DNA of 64,000 bases from Tricholomella constricta (GCA_013368375.1 JAACJP010000028.1:248001-312000); one strand, 5' to 3'; positions 32,996 through 45,373 are shown, numbered from the stretch's first letter. The notes: generated from the sequence alone by a model not told the origin. Numbers and translations: made by a program.

Positions 32996-34302
32996 ATGGA
33001 TCCCAATATCGACCCTGCTCTTCAACAATCAGTTTCCGATCCAACTTTGGCCTTCATTAATGGGCTCAACTTTCATGCCACCGAAGATGCCGCCAATTCA
33101 GATGTCGAAGATGACTTTCCACTCCCTGCGCATCTCACCACCTCAACTTCCAATGGCTCTTCTTCTCGCAATGGCGTTGCTCACTTTACCAGCCTCATCA
33201 AACAGAACGTCAAGCTCAGCGGAGAGTCAGAAGCCGATTTCGATGCATTTTGTTCGGTGAGAAACTTTGTCTACTTGATATTCCAAAACTAACCATCCCC
33301 TGGGCAGGCGGCCTCTCTTGAAGAGCGCCTTGCAATGCTGTTTGCCAGTGTCCTCGAAAACAGGGATCTCTTGAAGCAATCGCAGAAGGCTGAGCATTTC
33401 GAAGTGAGCAAGGGACTCCAGGTATGCTTCTAATTCTTATCAACTTGTTTCTGAACACTACGAGCTGTATTCTTATACAGAAGACAACTCGGTCCTACAT
33501 GTACTCATTTCTTTTGTCCCCGACAACTTCGTCATATCGCGGTAATGTTGCCGACCACATTTTGGTAAGATTTTTCGGCATTACCATTATTGTTGGCTCT
33601 TTGAAATTGTCTCCACAGAAAGCGATGCGCGACCTCAAGGTGCAAGATCTCCCACCTGAAAAAGAAGTTACACAAGTGAAGACGGTCCTGGGGATGATCG
33701 GGAAATTGCTGACCACGGGTCGCAACGTCATTAAAGACAAGGTTCGTCATTCTGAGCTTCATGATGTCCTTTTTAACGGGATTTTAGATCAAGGCCTCCC
33801 TGGAGCCGGGCTCTTCAACTCGAAACATCGCGGATTTGACTCAAGCTCTTGTGTCGAGCACTCCGGTCAAGGCCACAGCTCAACATTATGTTCGTTTTGC
33901 CTTTTTGGTGAGTCGGTTTCCTTTCCTTACTTTAAACAGTTAACTGACTCCATTGCAGCGTTGGCAGCTCGTCCAATACCCGGACCTTGAAGACGACTGG
34001 TGGCCCACTGTTGACAAAAACCTGACAACATTCCGGAACTTGGGAGATGCCGCGAAAATCAACATGTCCGTTTTCTCGTTGTCAATTCTATATACATGCT
34101 GATGCTCATTTAACGTCACAGGGCCTTCAACGATGTCTACAAGCAAGATGTCACCACGTTCGGTGACCCTGCAAACACTGGTCATGTTGTCACCGAGCCG
34201 AGGGATGTCGTTGCATGGATCAAGACAGTCAACGATCATGCTGCGCATGTTCAAGGGCAGACCGTGACCAGGGGGTCGAAGAGAAGGAGGGTCGAAGGCT
34301 GA
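32996..34302 (+). CDS. uncharacterised basidiomycete protein, seven exons
   Basis: ATG at 32996 (ACC ATG G context), TGA at 34300-34302. Exons are separated by short GT-AG introns, the first beginning GTGAGA after FDAFCS at about 33258. Others begin after KGLQ, after NVADHIL (GTAAGA), after RNVIKDK, after HYVRFAFL (GTGAGT) and near KIN. The joined frame is uninterrupted. Recognisable segments are ERLAMLFASVLENRDLLKQ, DLPPEKEVTQVKTVLGMIGK, ASLEPGSSTRNIADLTQALV and DWWPTVDKNL. The C-terminus is KRRRVEG, a likely nuclear localisation signal. The pattern resembles a recurrent agaricomycete family without known function. Overall composition is acidic at the start, basic at the end. No lesion seen. 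Confidence 0.65.
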
Positions 34303-35049
34303 TTAGGAAGTCCTATCTAAATCCATCTCCATGTATCACTTTTGTCTATGTATTTGCTTCAAATTACCATTGTTTTCCATTTCTTTCCTGCTTGAAGAAC
34401 ATTGAACTGTGAGGATTTGAAGCTGAGAGCTTCCTCAGTTAGACGCGCAGTGAATGTGATCATGATCAGAATTCAGATAAGCCGAGGACCCATAATTAAT
34501 GAAATTTGGAGGCATGGTTTATGTCAGAATCAGCAATATATGAACATGACAATGATGTATCTAGCGATGTTCTCATCATGCCTGGGATGACATTCGTTGA
34601 CTGTTTGACCAAGGAGCTTTGTTGAATACCAACTGCAAAGCTTTGTCAAAGCTCCGTCCAAGACATGTCAGAAAAATATCAGCCATCAAAGGCACATGAA
34701 ACTAAGTTATCTCCTGAGCACGAGCCGACGTTCGAAGTGTGGCCAACTGACGATTCTCCGCTGATATTTTGTGGCCACCTCACTCATCTCATTCGAAGAC
34801 TTGTTTCATTTTGCGGTGTAGTCTTCAATAGGCGATGAATCCAAACTTGAATTCTATATCTATGCCCGATTAACACCAGGCATAAGTACCTTCCTTGGTT
34901 TACAAGGCACCATTGAAATTTAGAAGGATTGCGATCGAGGGCTTGAATTAAGTCTGCAGAAAACTGAATCATTGACCAAGCAAGGTAAGCCGAAAAACAT
35001 GGGTAATTGAGCGTTATCGCTACTACAGAGAATCAGAGGTACAGATGAC
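34303..35049. other. intergenic, no gene seen
   Basis: AT-rich sequence with only short overlapping frames. It ends at the target duplication of the TIR element. Confidence 0.5.
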
Positions 35050-35857
35050 GGGCTTATTCTATCCAGCAACCCCCCTTCGTTGGACTAACCCCCCTTCGTC
35101 AAATCTTATCCAGCAACCCCACTTGTCATGCGGCTCATGCCCGTTACTGCTGCCGGCCTCCTCCGAAATAAACTTTAAAATGTGACTCCCGTCCCATCAT
35201 TGGCTTCATTCCCATGATCGTCATCGTCGGCTCACTGGCGGTGGTCGTTTAAGTTGTTGCCCACGACGAGCTCGACATTCCTTTTTTGATTCCTTTATGT
35301 ACAGCTTTCCTACATGTTCCTACTTGCATGGATAGAACAATACATGCCTTCACCTTTTCTCAAGTGTTTTTCCAATGCAGATTCCCTTCACAGAATGGGA
35401 AATACATATTACCTGTACTATACCTAACGGGATGGGCAGCAGATAAATAGCTACATGAAGGGATGGATCAGATACTTCAGTCTCTATACATACAGGAAAT
35501 ATATCTAGAATTATTTTAGAACAAAAAAAATGTGTGGAGAGCTTGTCGATGCACCGAAAACAGCATTTTATATCTCATACTATATGAACACCCAAGTGCC
35601 ACCGCGATTCGCATGAACGAGTATCCGAGTTGTAACAGACTCAGAGAAATTAACTGTGGACAGAGTCCAGGCTAAGACGGAGTGCACCCAGTCAACTGTG
35701 CCGTATATATATTATCCTGAGAATATATACAAGTATGGTAATCCCCCTCCACCGTCGCCGGCCGTCCCCAACCCCCTTGCTAAATAGAGAATCGAAGGAG
35801 TTCGTCCACGAACCCGGGGTTAGTCCAACGAAGGGGGTTGCTGGATAGAATAAGCCC
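35050..35857. mobile_element. 808-bp non-autonomous TIR element (MITE-like)
   Basis: The left end GGGCTTATTCTATCCAGCAA and the right end are inverted copies over about 44 bp, extending through CCCCCTTCGTTGGACTAACC with one indel. The 7-bp AGATGAC flanks both ends (35043-35049 and 35858-35864). No ORF of note inside. A second partial copy of ATCCAGCAACCCC lies at about 35108. The ends suggest a cut-and-paste DNA transposon derivative; the superfamily is uncertain because 7 bp is not a standard duplication length. Confidence 0.8.
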
Positions 35858-35883
35858 AGATGACGGTCTACATGAAAGAGTTC

Positions 35884-37311
35884 CTAAAAGAAATCGAGTT
35901 TCATTGCTTGACCGTACTTTGCCAAGTACCACGCTTCATTCATCTCTTTATACTTGCGGTATTCATCCATCCTTCCGAGGCCGAATGAAGCGGCTATCAA
36001 CATCGAAATGTGAGAGCCATATTCTTTGAGGTTTTGCCGGCCAGCCGCCTCAATCGCCGCCATCCAATCTTTGCTGTACTGCATTCTGTCTTTGTTACCG
36101 TTGAGGTTACGGTTGTGGGACCACACGGAAGGTTCCAAAGTGCTCTCCTTGATCTTTGCAAGCAGCGCATCAGAGGTTGGGTCAGAGCAGAGACTGCAGG
36201 TACACTCGAAATCGTAGGACTTGAGGTTCGCCTGGCGTTCAGCGGTAGGCTCCGAGGTTGAGCAATAGGCGATAAAAACCTCTTCATCTTTCTTAATGTC
36301 GCGGATGGCCCGAAGCTCCAATGAGAAAGAGGACATGGTGAAGCCGTATGCGGCATTTGGGGCGCAACTGCACGATTAACGAAGTCAAGCTCGACAAGGT
36401 GTCTTAATCTGGTCATTGATGCGCACCTGTGGTTGATACGAGAGATGTCGTTGAAGACCGCGCTATACCCGTAATCGCCTGCATCCAAGTCGGATTTCTC
36501 TGTCTTTTCTATGATTCCGATCCCGTTCGTCCTGATTCTGCCAAAAATAGGCCCGGAGCCGTCTTCCGTGTGAGAATTGTGCAACGCGAGGAACGCAGCA
36601 CGATTCTCAGGAAGCATCCTGCCGAGACAAATTTCGAGGGTTTTCTCATACTCAGCCATTCTCCCCTGCGTGAACTGAAGAAAAGTCGGTTTAAAGCCTT
36701 TTGGGAAGTTTGGAATCAGAGGGGGGAGAGCACTAGGAGACACCAGGAGAGGCCGTTCGGATACGATGAGATCGCCCATCTTGATATTTCGGGTGGCAAA
36801 CATACCAATCCCAAAACGAGATGGTTTGATGCGATGACGAATCTGAGGTGGCCTGGGTATAGGCGATGGAAAGCCAGGCGTCGATACGATCTCGCGCTTT
36901 TGCTTTCCTCCCAAGAACAGACATTCGGTCCAGTTATCCGGATTGTCCGCGAGAGTGTCCCCAAAGGATTGGGAAGGGAGAGTGGTGCAAAGACGTGCAT
37001 TATCAGGATAAATCATGTTACGACTATCGCACTCTTTCACGATAGCTTCGGAAGGTTCATAGCCTTCGGGAAGAGCTAGATGCCAGATTAGACGCGCACG
37101 CTGCGGGTGCAAGGATTAAGTTACATACTTGTATCCACTTTCCCAATGGGAAGCTTCACTTTCAGCATTTCTTTAACAAAGGACATTGAGCGATAGATCA
37201 GACAGATCGAAGGAAAAAGCAACAATACACACCTGGTTTTACGGGAGTGGGGGGCCCACGAGTTTCCACGGACCGTTTGGCCCGTTTCGTATTCAAGAAT
37301 CCTCGTTTCAT
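35884..37311 (-). CDS. SET-domain protein (SMYD-like, no MYND finger), copy 1
   Basis: Putative protein-lysine methyltransferase. Minus-strand exons: 37311-37233, about 37170-37139, 37100-36427 and 36367-35884, ending LDFF and TAG. Motifs: FGIGMFATRNIKMGD (SET start), and NHSCAPNAAYGF formed across the 59-bp intron 36368-36426, which is the substrate/cofactor signature. Next come EEVFIAYCSTSE (with the SET tyrosine) and a post-SET-like CTCSLCSD. No MYND cysteines seen. Between 37101 and 37138 the genomic frame has a TAA after VDTSM. A 38-bp intron starting GTGGAT would restore phase, otherwise the copy is broken. It is paralogous to 56864-58222, including flanking DNA. The substrate is unknown. 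Confidence 0.7.
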
Positions 37312-38336
37312 AATAGGGTGGAGAGAGCGCGCGATAGTACAATCTTTTACAAGGGAGCAGTCAGTAGTGAGGGTTGGGTGTTTGACGATAAGATGGATCA
37401 TCAAGTGCATGCTTATATCCATTCTGAATCAGCTCGGAAGCTCTCCAAACGAGGACAATGGACGATGATTGGCGACACGTGTAGGTAATGGATCCACACA
37501 AGGAGTTATGGACCTTTGGGAACCATCGCTGATCCCAGGGGATTCGTGGTGACTCGTTGACTCGTTTCGCAGCGTTGAACAAAGCATTCCATTGTTCTTT
37601 TAACCCCATGACTCGGACAGCGACTGACAAAGTCCTTTGCTGCACCAAATCAAAGCCAGACAATTAGAATAGAAACACGGCAAATCGAATCAGTGGAAGA
37701 TGTGAGCAAGACAATTGGCAGAGGTCGATGAGAGTCATGCGAACAATCGCGAAGGTCAACTTGGTAAGGGTCTGCATAAGTGTCTGTGCCTGTTGATTGA
37801 CCCCGCAGTGGCCCGCGTAAGAAAACATTGCTTTCCGTCATCGGGAGAAAAATGCTGTTGATCGCATTGTAAGGAATCTTTGTGAGAACATATGAAAATC
37901 CTAAGAAAACTGACCAAGTGAATATTCTCCGAATCGTACAAGTAAAGGGTCCTCCTCTTAGACGGGGTCCTCGCTGGTCCTCGTCTCAATCATATGATGA
38001 AGCTAGAAAGGGTATAATCGCATCACTGTCAGCTTTACATCGATTCATATCATCAGAATTCCTTGCATCGTGCGTGTCCTAATACAGTTCAGTACTACAA
38101 TGCCATGTCGAAGAGCTAGCAGCTGCCCTTGCTGACCCACCAAAGAATATGGTCATCCTGAAGATCAGTCTTGTCACGGAAGTGAAAGAACAATAACCCA
38201 GCCTCTCGCGATCAGAAGTGCCAGCTCTAGAGTGACCGGACAAAACAGAACATGTTACATGCATGGGCGTGACCTGCAAGCGTCCTACGCGGCGGTCAGC
38301 AGGATCAAGGCGGCTCTCTCCCTGTCATCAAAAAAG
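37312..38336. repeat. upstream part of a segmental duplication, no gene seen
   Basis: Non-coding by my reading, but similar segment by segment to 58223-58920. Shared patches include GTGCATGCTTATATCCATTC (near 37408 and 58316), CAAACGAGGACAAT and GTCAACTTGGTA. With the SET genes it makes a duplicated block of roughly 2 kb in direct orientation. Confidence 0.6.
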
Positions 38337-38419
38337 CTCTCTGCCTGGGAGTCGAACCCAGCTTTCGCGCGCATCCTGAACATGACAAGCGCGTGTACTA
38401 ACCGATATACTAGCAAAGA
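38337..38419 (-). tRNA. tRNA-Asp (GTC) with a 9-nt intron
   Basis: The minus-strand cloverleaf has acceptor stem TCTTTGC paired with GCAGAGA (one G-U), a D arm with the A-box-like TAGTATATCGGTTAG, and anticodon stem CGCGC/GCGCG with loop TTGTCAT (anticodon GTC). The T arm is CTGGG-TTCGACT-CCCAG. The discriminator base is G. The loop is extended by 9 nt after the base 3' of the anticodon, the usual position of tRNA introns. It is followed by CTTTTTT, a polymerase III terminator. Transcribed by Pol III from internal boxes. Confidence 0.85.
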
Positions 38420-39757
38420 AGCTGACTGCCTTGCATGTACATGGAATATATCTATGATCTCTAACGAGGAACAATGGAACTCCTCGAGGAAAGTGCAACC
38501 ATCTTCAGCACCCTCGAGCACGATCTCAACGAGCCTATCGCTGGCGAAATCATGCCTAGGAACTTGAGAATCTCTTGGAGTGTAAATCTCAGAGTCTGTT
38601 GCTCTTCTGGTCAACTAAACCTGTTGTCTTCTGGTCTGACTCGCTGGGCTGAACCGCGAATCTGGCAGCAACACAACTCTTGTCAGTTTATTGGCTAAAA
38701 CGGACATGCACCCACTAGCAGGACTCCTTTTTTCCGAATATACTGCCTTTCCTGGAATACCAGCAACGTTATTACCTGCAATTTCCCGAACGATCCCAGT
38801 CTGATACATCTTGATTCTTGGAGACAGAGGAAAAATACGACCGTGGCAAAACTTCTGAATCGTCAAACGAGCAATCCGCCCAGGCGCAGGCGCATACTTC
38901 ATTAATGCAGAGGCATTCCAGAGCCTGTATGCGCGAACATGTGATAGTCAGCAATGTCTCGAGCAACAGTGCATGATTGCATACAGTCCCTCTCGCAACA
39001 AGTGTGTCGTCTCCTCAAAGTTTTTAGCGAACACTGCCCACTCCGCGTCGTGGCCGGGGTTGAAGGCGGGGGGACATGACTTGTCGATGCCGCGCGATGC
39101 TCGCCAGGGCAGCCATGGCGGTCTGGCAGCAGGCGCGAAAAGATGCTTTCCATGATGATGATGACAAGGTGAGTTTGTGTGGTGATGAAGAGACCGGCAG
39201 ATACTTTCTCGATGCGTCACATAGAAACATAGAAACGTGTCCAAGTTTTGCAAAGTTCATCGTTCTCATTCAAAGTTCTCACTTTCACTTACAATACAAT
39301 GATCAAAGCTGGCTCGTTCCTGAGATCAAACAAAGTTTCAACGCCTTTCGACATGAGGCAATTGCAATTGCCCGCTTGAAAGGAGGCGGTATTTTGTCGG
39401 GCATGAAGTCAATGCTTACAGAGACTCGAGGGAGAAAAGTGATATAGGCGACCTTTCGTCACTCCCAGAATTAAGGCTAATTCTTAGAGCCAGAGGTTGG
39501 CCCCAGGCTCTGCATTGCAAGTCGAATTACAGCTTATCGGACGGTGAATAACAGAGCTTCGCTCTGATCTTGTGGAGACCGAGCTCATCTGACTCCTGGA
39601 CCGATTCACGAAATTCAATTCAAAGGTCCGCACAGTCCAAGGCATACATAATACTGCCCCGCGAAACGTCTACGCGAAAACGTCCACACCGCACCGTCCA
39701 AAGAATAAGTTACACCAATAAATAAAAACAGTCACCATGACCATGACCAAAGCAAGG
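38420..39757. other. no supported gene
   Basis: Short frames on both strands overlap, the longest minus-strand ones at 38615-39253. None shows a family signature, and no intron set joins them convincingly. A small unrecognised gene cannot be excluded. Confidence 0.3.
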
Positions 39758-42700
39758 CTACAAAACACTCGGGAGAAGAATTGCGTCGGTGACGATCTTG
39801 CTTTCATCCACGGGTTTGGACCATTTATCTAGAGAGATGGCGAGTTTCAGATCTGGGATGAGGGACTGTGAACGTAGACTGTGGCTTACCAGGACAAGCC
39901 AGGAAGTAACCCTCGAGGGCGCTGACGAACCGTTCCTGATATTCCGCGGGCGGTATCACCGTGATATCTTTCCCAGCGTTGAGACCGTGTTTCGCCTTAT
40001 ACTCGAGCGTCTTGGCAAACGTATAGCTCCCTTTGAAAAAAAGGAAAAAAGAAAAGTCACTGTCACTGGAAAGCTCGCATGAACAAGAATTTATAAAATG
40101 TAAACATACCGATGGTGTCCACGAGGCCACACACAATCTGTTTGCGCTCTTCATCGACGCCCACAAGAAGGCTGTACAAGAGTGTGAGTACGAACATAAC
40201 AGAGCACGAAGAGGAAGGGCCGGGGAAGGGGGGGCACTCACGAGTAGTCCATGATATTGCTCTTCGCAAGGAACTCAGCGTCACTTCTGACCGCAGCACG
40301 CAACACCTGCTTCGAGTGCGGCCGAACCAGCACCAGGGCCTTCTGCTGACCTGCGAGTAGTCGATCAATCAATCAATTAGATAGCGAAAAACCAGAAGGG
40401 CCACCCACCTTCGATCCACTCTCCATCAAACAACGTCTTCGGATTATGCGCCACCTTGCCTCCACTCGACGGCTTAACCTTGCGGCCCTGTATCCCTTTC
40501 AGATCAAACGTCTTCGCCACCTTCTGGTCATAAAACAAATTCTCCATGACCAGCAGATCGGCCTTGGATTGTACGGCGCCAGTCTCCAAGTTGCGGATCT
40601 CGATGGTATAGAACCCCATCATCTTCGCCAGCACAGTCGCCTTGTTCGCAGTCGCGTCCATATACCGGAAATAAGACGGTGCCAAATCGATCAGCACTTG
40701 TCTTCCATTTCACATATCCCAATAATAATAACAACATCAGCTCAAACCCCCACACGATTTTCTTATGCGTTTGAATCGAACACACTCACAGGTCAGCAAC
40801 GTTCCACGCATCCAGCAGAGTCTTGATGATAAACCGATCATCGCCCGTCTTCCAAAAATTAGACCGGCTCTTCCCCCCCTCCGCCGCCCAGTTCGCACTG
40901 CGCTGCAAACTCCTCAGATACACCTCGTCGACCGCACACCGCCGGCGCAGCAGGTCAAACTGCTTCGCATAATAAACCGTGCAGCTGAATTTAAGCCGCT
41001 TCCCGATCGTCCAGTCGTATTTGATGTGCGGCCGTTCGTCGATCCCCGCCGCCGCCCCGTCCAGAGACCCCAGCAGTAGCCCGTGATGCGCCTTTGAGGC
41101 TGGCGAGGCGGGTCGGGAGGCGTCACCACCAAAGCCACCACCACCCACGCTCCCCGCATTGCTGTGGAGCATGAAACGCATGGCGTTGTTCAGCCCGCTT
41201 GTCAGCGTGCTGGCAAAAGAGGACGTGGTCGCCGTCACACTCGACACGTCCCTGGGCCGTTCTTGATCGCGAGGCATAGATCGTCCATCCTTCGGAGGCG
41301 GCAGCGGCGGCGGGGGCGGCACCTTGAGCGAGCTCCCCTCAGCCTCCTTCCCATTCTCCTTCCCAATCGTCGCCTCGCTCTCTGTAGAAGTCACAGACGA
41401 AGCCTTGCCTTTATAGACATTCGTCTCCACGGGTGGGAGAAGGATAGTAGGAGTGGGAGTGAGACTAAGCACACTCTCCGACGCCGGCGACACAGGAATC
41501 GAGGGGCGCGCAACCGGCTCCCCTGCCGCGGCCGACTCAAACTCCTGCAATATCTTCCCTGCCGCCTCAGAGCCCTCCGCAGAAACCACACCATCTGCCT
41601 CGTTCCTGCTCACCTGGACGTCCGGCTTTGCCCACGCCAGCGGCGGGGCGGGTCCGCGTCCCAGGCTGCCGAAACGGGAGGGGTCGGGCAAGGGCGATTT
41701 TTGTCCTTGGCGGAGGACTTCGCGGATGGAGAGGATGGAGGTGGCGGGGTCCCTTGGGTGCTCCTTTCGGGAGACTACGGCGGAGAAGAGCTCGGGCTCG
41801 CTCCAGGTGACGTCGTCGAGATCTGGGTCGGGCTGTGTGAGTGCGGAGGAGGTGAAGAGTTTGTAATTCATGGCTGCTGAAAATAAAGAGGATTGATTGG
41901 AGTGAGTAGAGAGCGCAGGCGATTCCATGGGCGGTGGTTGGGGTAGCACCGCTGCCTGGTGTGTTATCGAGGCCTGGCGGGCGGCGGCCAGGTGGGCGAG
42001 TTCGCGCTGGTAGTCAGGTGTACTAGAGATAACACAATAAGCGAGCAAATTCGAGAAAAAGTAGGGGGATTGACAAACCTAAGTGTAAACGCAATGACGC
42101 TCCCCCAATCATCCTCCCTAACAATGATATTGCTCCCCGGCAACGCATGACACCCAGTCTTCCACCATTCCGGTTCCTTCGCGCCTGTCCACTTCATACT
42201 CTCATTGCCACCATCCTTCGAAGTCTTATTATCAATCAAGTGTTTCTTCTGCCACGCACAAAGCCGCTTCTCCGCGCCCCTCGCAGCAGCGACGAACGAG
42301 CGCCGCACATCGTTCAGCGCAGCCCCACGCGTGCGCGAAAGCTGTGTGTACAGCGACTGCTCCGTGCGGTGGAATGTCTGGCGGAGACTCGAAAGGCGCA
42401 CACTGGGCTGAGGCTGAGGCTGAACTTGTTCCTCTTCCGACTGCTGCCGAATGCCTGTACAGGATGTTTGGTGCGCTGGGGTAGGGGGAGGAGGAGCGGG
42501 TGCGCCGGGAGGTGTCTCGAAAATTGAATTATCGCTTGGAAGAGGGTTGGCGGGGCGAGGAGGTGTGGTAGGGATGTGTGGAAGGCCCGTCACATGTGCC
42601 TCCTCGGGCTCAGGCGGATCGTCATCGACGTAATCATCATCTGTGGATGGAAGACGGGGCAGCGCTTTGAGTTTTGACTTGACGAAAACGTCAGTTTCGT

Positions 42701-44928
42701 CGTCGTCGTCGGCGAACACAGCCTCCTGTAGCTTGCAATGAATACCAACCAACCTTGATGATGAAACGGTAGAACGCACGAGCTTATCCATATGGTCCGC
42801 GACGCCTTCCCACCACCACTTGATCTCCTTTCTAAGCTCTCTCCTCTCCCGCTCCTCCTCGCCCTCCTCCACGCTCTCGTCGCCGCTCGCCTGCCCCACG
42901 GATGACATCGAATCACGCGAACACCGCTCCCCACGCGTAATCTGAAGCCGCGGGACACGCAGCTCGAAGATGTCTTCCACCCGCGAGCAGGCAAAGGTTA
43001 CCGTGTGGGTGCGTGTGCCAAAGTGGCGCCGAAAGGTATATCGTTCAGTATGTGCGCAGAGGGCGGGACTGGGAGCACCGAGGGTTGGAGAGTAGATGAG
43101 GAGCTCGAGGAATTTGCCAAAGGAAAGGACACTGTTGATAGAATGTTAGCGGAGAACCCAGGCGAGGGTATGATGCATACTAGGTGCCGTCAGACATCTC
43201 GCGGCGTACAGATTGTGCCGCACACGTCGCACAACTTTCCCAGACCTCAACTTTCCTGTCATCTCGTTCCCATTCCTCCTTCCGCTCCTCAACTGCAATG
43301 GATACCTTTACCCCTCCGTGCACAAGCCTCGTTTCGTGCAGCCCACGTATGCACTTGCAGCCCACAACCTCACACGCCTTTGGGGCTCCCGACACAAGTT
43401 CCTCGAGTATCGCACCAAGTGACTCGTCCTCCTCCTCTCCGGCATAATATCGATACGTCTTCCAAACCGCGCGCCCGCACACAGTCGAGCCTTCCGCTTC
43501 ACCCTCTCCTGGGACATGGCGCGACTCCAACAGCTCGATACCCTGCTGCCTCACGAACCCCGCCGTCCCCGTCATCCCCTTGCCCAGGTTCTCCTTCCCC
43601 TCCCACCCCAATATACTCGCCAGCCCTGCGCGCTCGTCGCCTTTCAGCCTCCGCGCCCTCCCCTTCTCACGCGCAGCGAGCTCGACGATCAGCGGCGGCG
43701 GGTCGAAACGCACGCCGGGCGACGTCGAGAGCATCCCCGCGCCTGCCTGGATCTGCTCGAGGGCCTGTGTGAACGGGGGTCTCGACTCCACCACGGGGGG
43801 CGGTGTAGGTTTCTTCATTGCGGATCCTAGGATGGAGAAGCGGAAGGTGCTGCCGAGACCGACGCCCCCTCCGAACTCGAGGGACGGGCGCGGGGGCGTG
43901 GTGGGTGCCGGCTGGAGACCGAGGTCGCGGCCCAGAGGCATGATGGTGCTCGAGCGATGGCCTAAGCTGGACTTGGCGGAGAAAAAGGAAAGCAGGCCGG
44001 GTGGGAGGAAGGACGTGGTGGCGTGTTTCTTGGCCTTCTGGTCTGTTGTGGATATCGTGGCAGAGGAATGACCGGGTGCGGATGGGCAGGGCGGGGGGAG
44101 CTTCGGGCGTGGATAGGTCAGCGCAATGTTGGAGTCGACGAGCAGATGCTGCTCAAGTGTGAGTGCAAGATGGACGTAGATTGCCAGGCGCAGAACGCGA
44201 AAGAGGTGCTCGTGTTGTATGGGGGACGTGACACCTTTGAATGAGAATGTTCCGCCCACTGTCTGTGCAGTGCTGGCTTCTTTATTTATACACGCGTAAG
44301 ATTCAACGTGAGGCTTCAACAAATTGACACACAGACCTCCGCTGCCAAAGAGAATCGTCGAAGTCTCCGGATGTTGGAGTGAATAGGTTCCCGGTAGAAA
44401 GCTGCATCCGATGTTGGCGGGCACGATGTCGAAGCCACTGTCCTCAGAAGGTGGCAGTATCTGGCTGCCAGGGGGCGCCGCACACAAGAGAAGGTGCTTT
44501 TCACCTGTCCTGGGCGCCACAGCCGGCTTCGGAGGTAGCTCTTTGGAGGAAGTCAATGAACCCTCCGCTGAGTCGGCTTGCTTCACAATCTCGCCCTCGT
44601 CTTGAGCCTTAGCACTCTTCTTGGCCTTGATCGTGTCCTGGCGCTTCAGTTCCCGTTCGATCTCTCGCTCACGCTCACGCTTCTTTGTTTCCCTCTGCCG
44701 CTCTCGCCATTTCCTCACGCCCTCAAGCCACTTGCCCTGGCTGAGACACTGGCCCAGCTCGTCCAATACCTCCTCAAGAACGTATGCCCATCCCTCTCGC
44801 CTGCTTTCGATACCTGGTTCATGGATTTCCGAAAGAAATTGCCGTAATAGGTGGCCACGGTGCTGCCTCGCGTCGATAGAAAGTGCAGCGGGCACCGGTA
44901 GAGCTGGGAGAGGCTTTTGGTCGACCAT
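39758..44928 (-). CDS. Fab1/PIKfyve-type phosphatidylinositol phosphate kinase
   Basis: Probably makes PtdIns(3,5)P2 from PtdIns3P on endosome or vacuole membranes. Start ATG 44928; stop TAG 39760-39758; at least seven introns (for example 43132-43180). The Lys/Arg/Glu-rich N-terminal helix is followed by a CCR-like conserved Cys region: CEVVGCKCIRGLHETRLVHG, WESCATCAAQ, and SDGTYVLSFGKFLELL across intron 1. A long disordered middle follows. The kinase domain has DDRFIIK (ATP lysine), FDLKGI, NIMDYSLLVGVD across an intron, and VDTIGSYTFAKTLE. It ends CPDKWSKPVD. All joins examined stay in frame. I see neither a FYVE finger nor a chaperonin-like (TCP-1) domain, which classical Fab1 proteins have, so the N-terminus is shorter than usual or starts further upstream than I can see. 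Confidence 0.85.
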
Positions 44929-45373
44929 GGGAGCGATTAAAACGGCACAATGGAGCCAGTTGGAAACATATATGTCACCACTGAAATCATGCGAATGTCA
45001 TGTCCAACGTTGGAGCTTGGAGACACAGGCAGCGTGGTGGTTGGTAATGGAAACCGAAATGACATTGGCTAGTTACGTTACATAAAAAACTCAAATAAAT
45101 AAAGACCGAGCTCTAGCTATAGTCAATTGCAAGTAAAAGGTAAGTTAAGTTTCAAGGAAGCATCGAACGGCAGTAATTTAACTTGTGGATATAATCAAAA
45201 TTATATGTGGCCGGCCCGGGTGTCCTTTCACATCGCTGGTCCCCGGGCCTGGTCCCAAGTCCAAACCGTAGCATGTCACAGTGTATTGTCAAATATATGC
45301 ACAATATATGCGTCTGGCTCCCAGGATGCTCTCACTTACTAACACCCTTTTCACCTGACCACTGCAACGAGTC
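44929..45373. other. divergent promoter region, no gene
   Basis: The space between the minus-strand kinase gene and the plus-strand reductase gene. AT-rich, with no clear core elements beyond AT-rich runs near 45085-45105. Confidence 0.4.

Noticed and set aside
38615..39253. several minus-strand ORFs that might be exons of one gene
   Set aside because: No consistent splice joins or motifs were found; left as unassigned.
43005..43772. 255-codon plus-strand Pro/Ser-rich ORF
   Set aside because: Antisense to the first two exons of the Fab1-type kinase and the intron between them.
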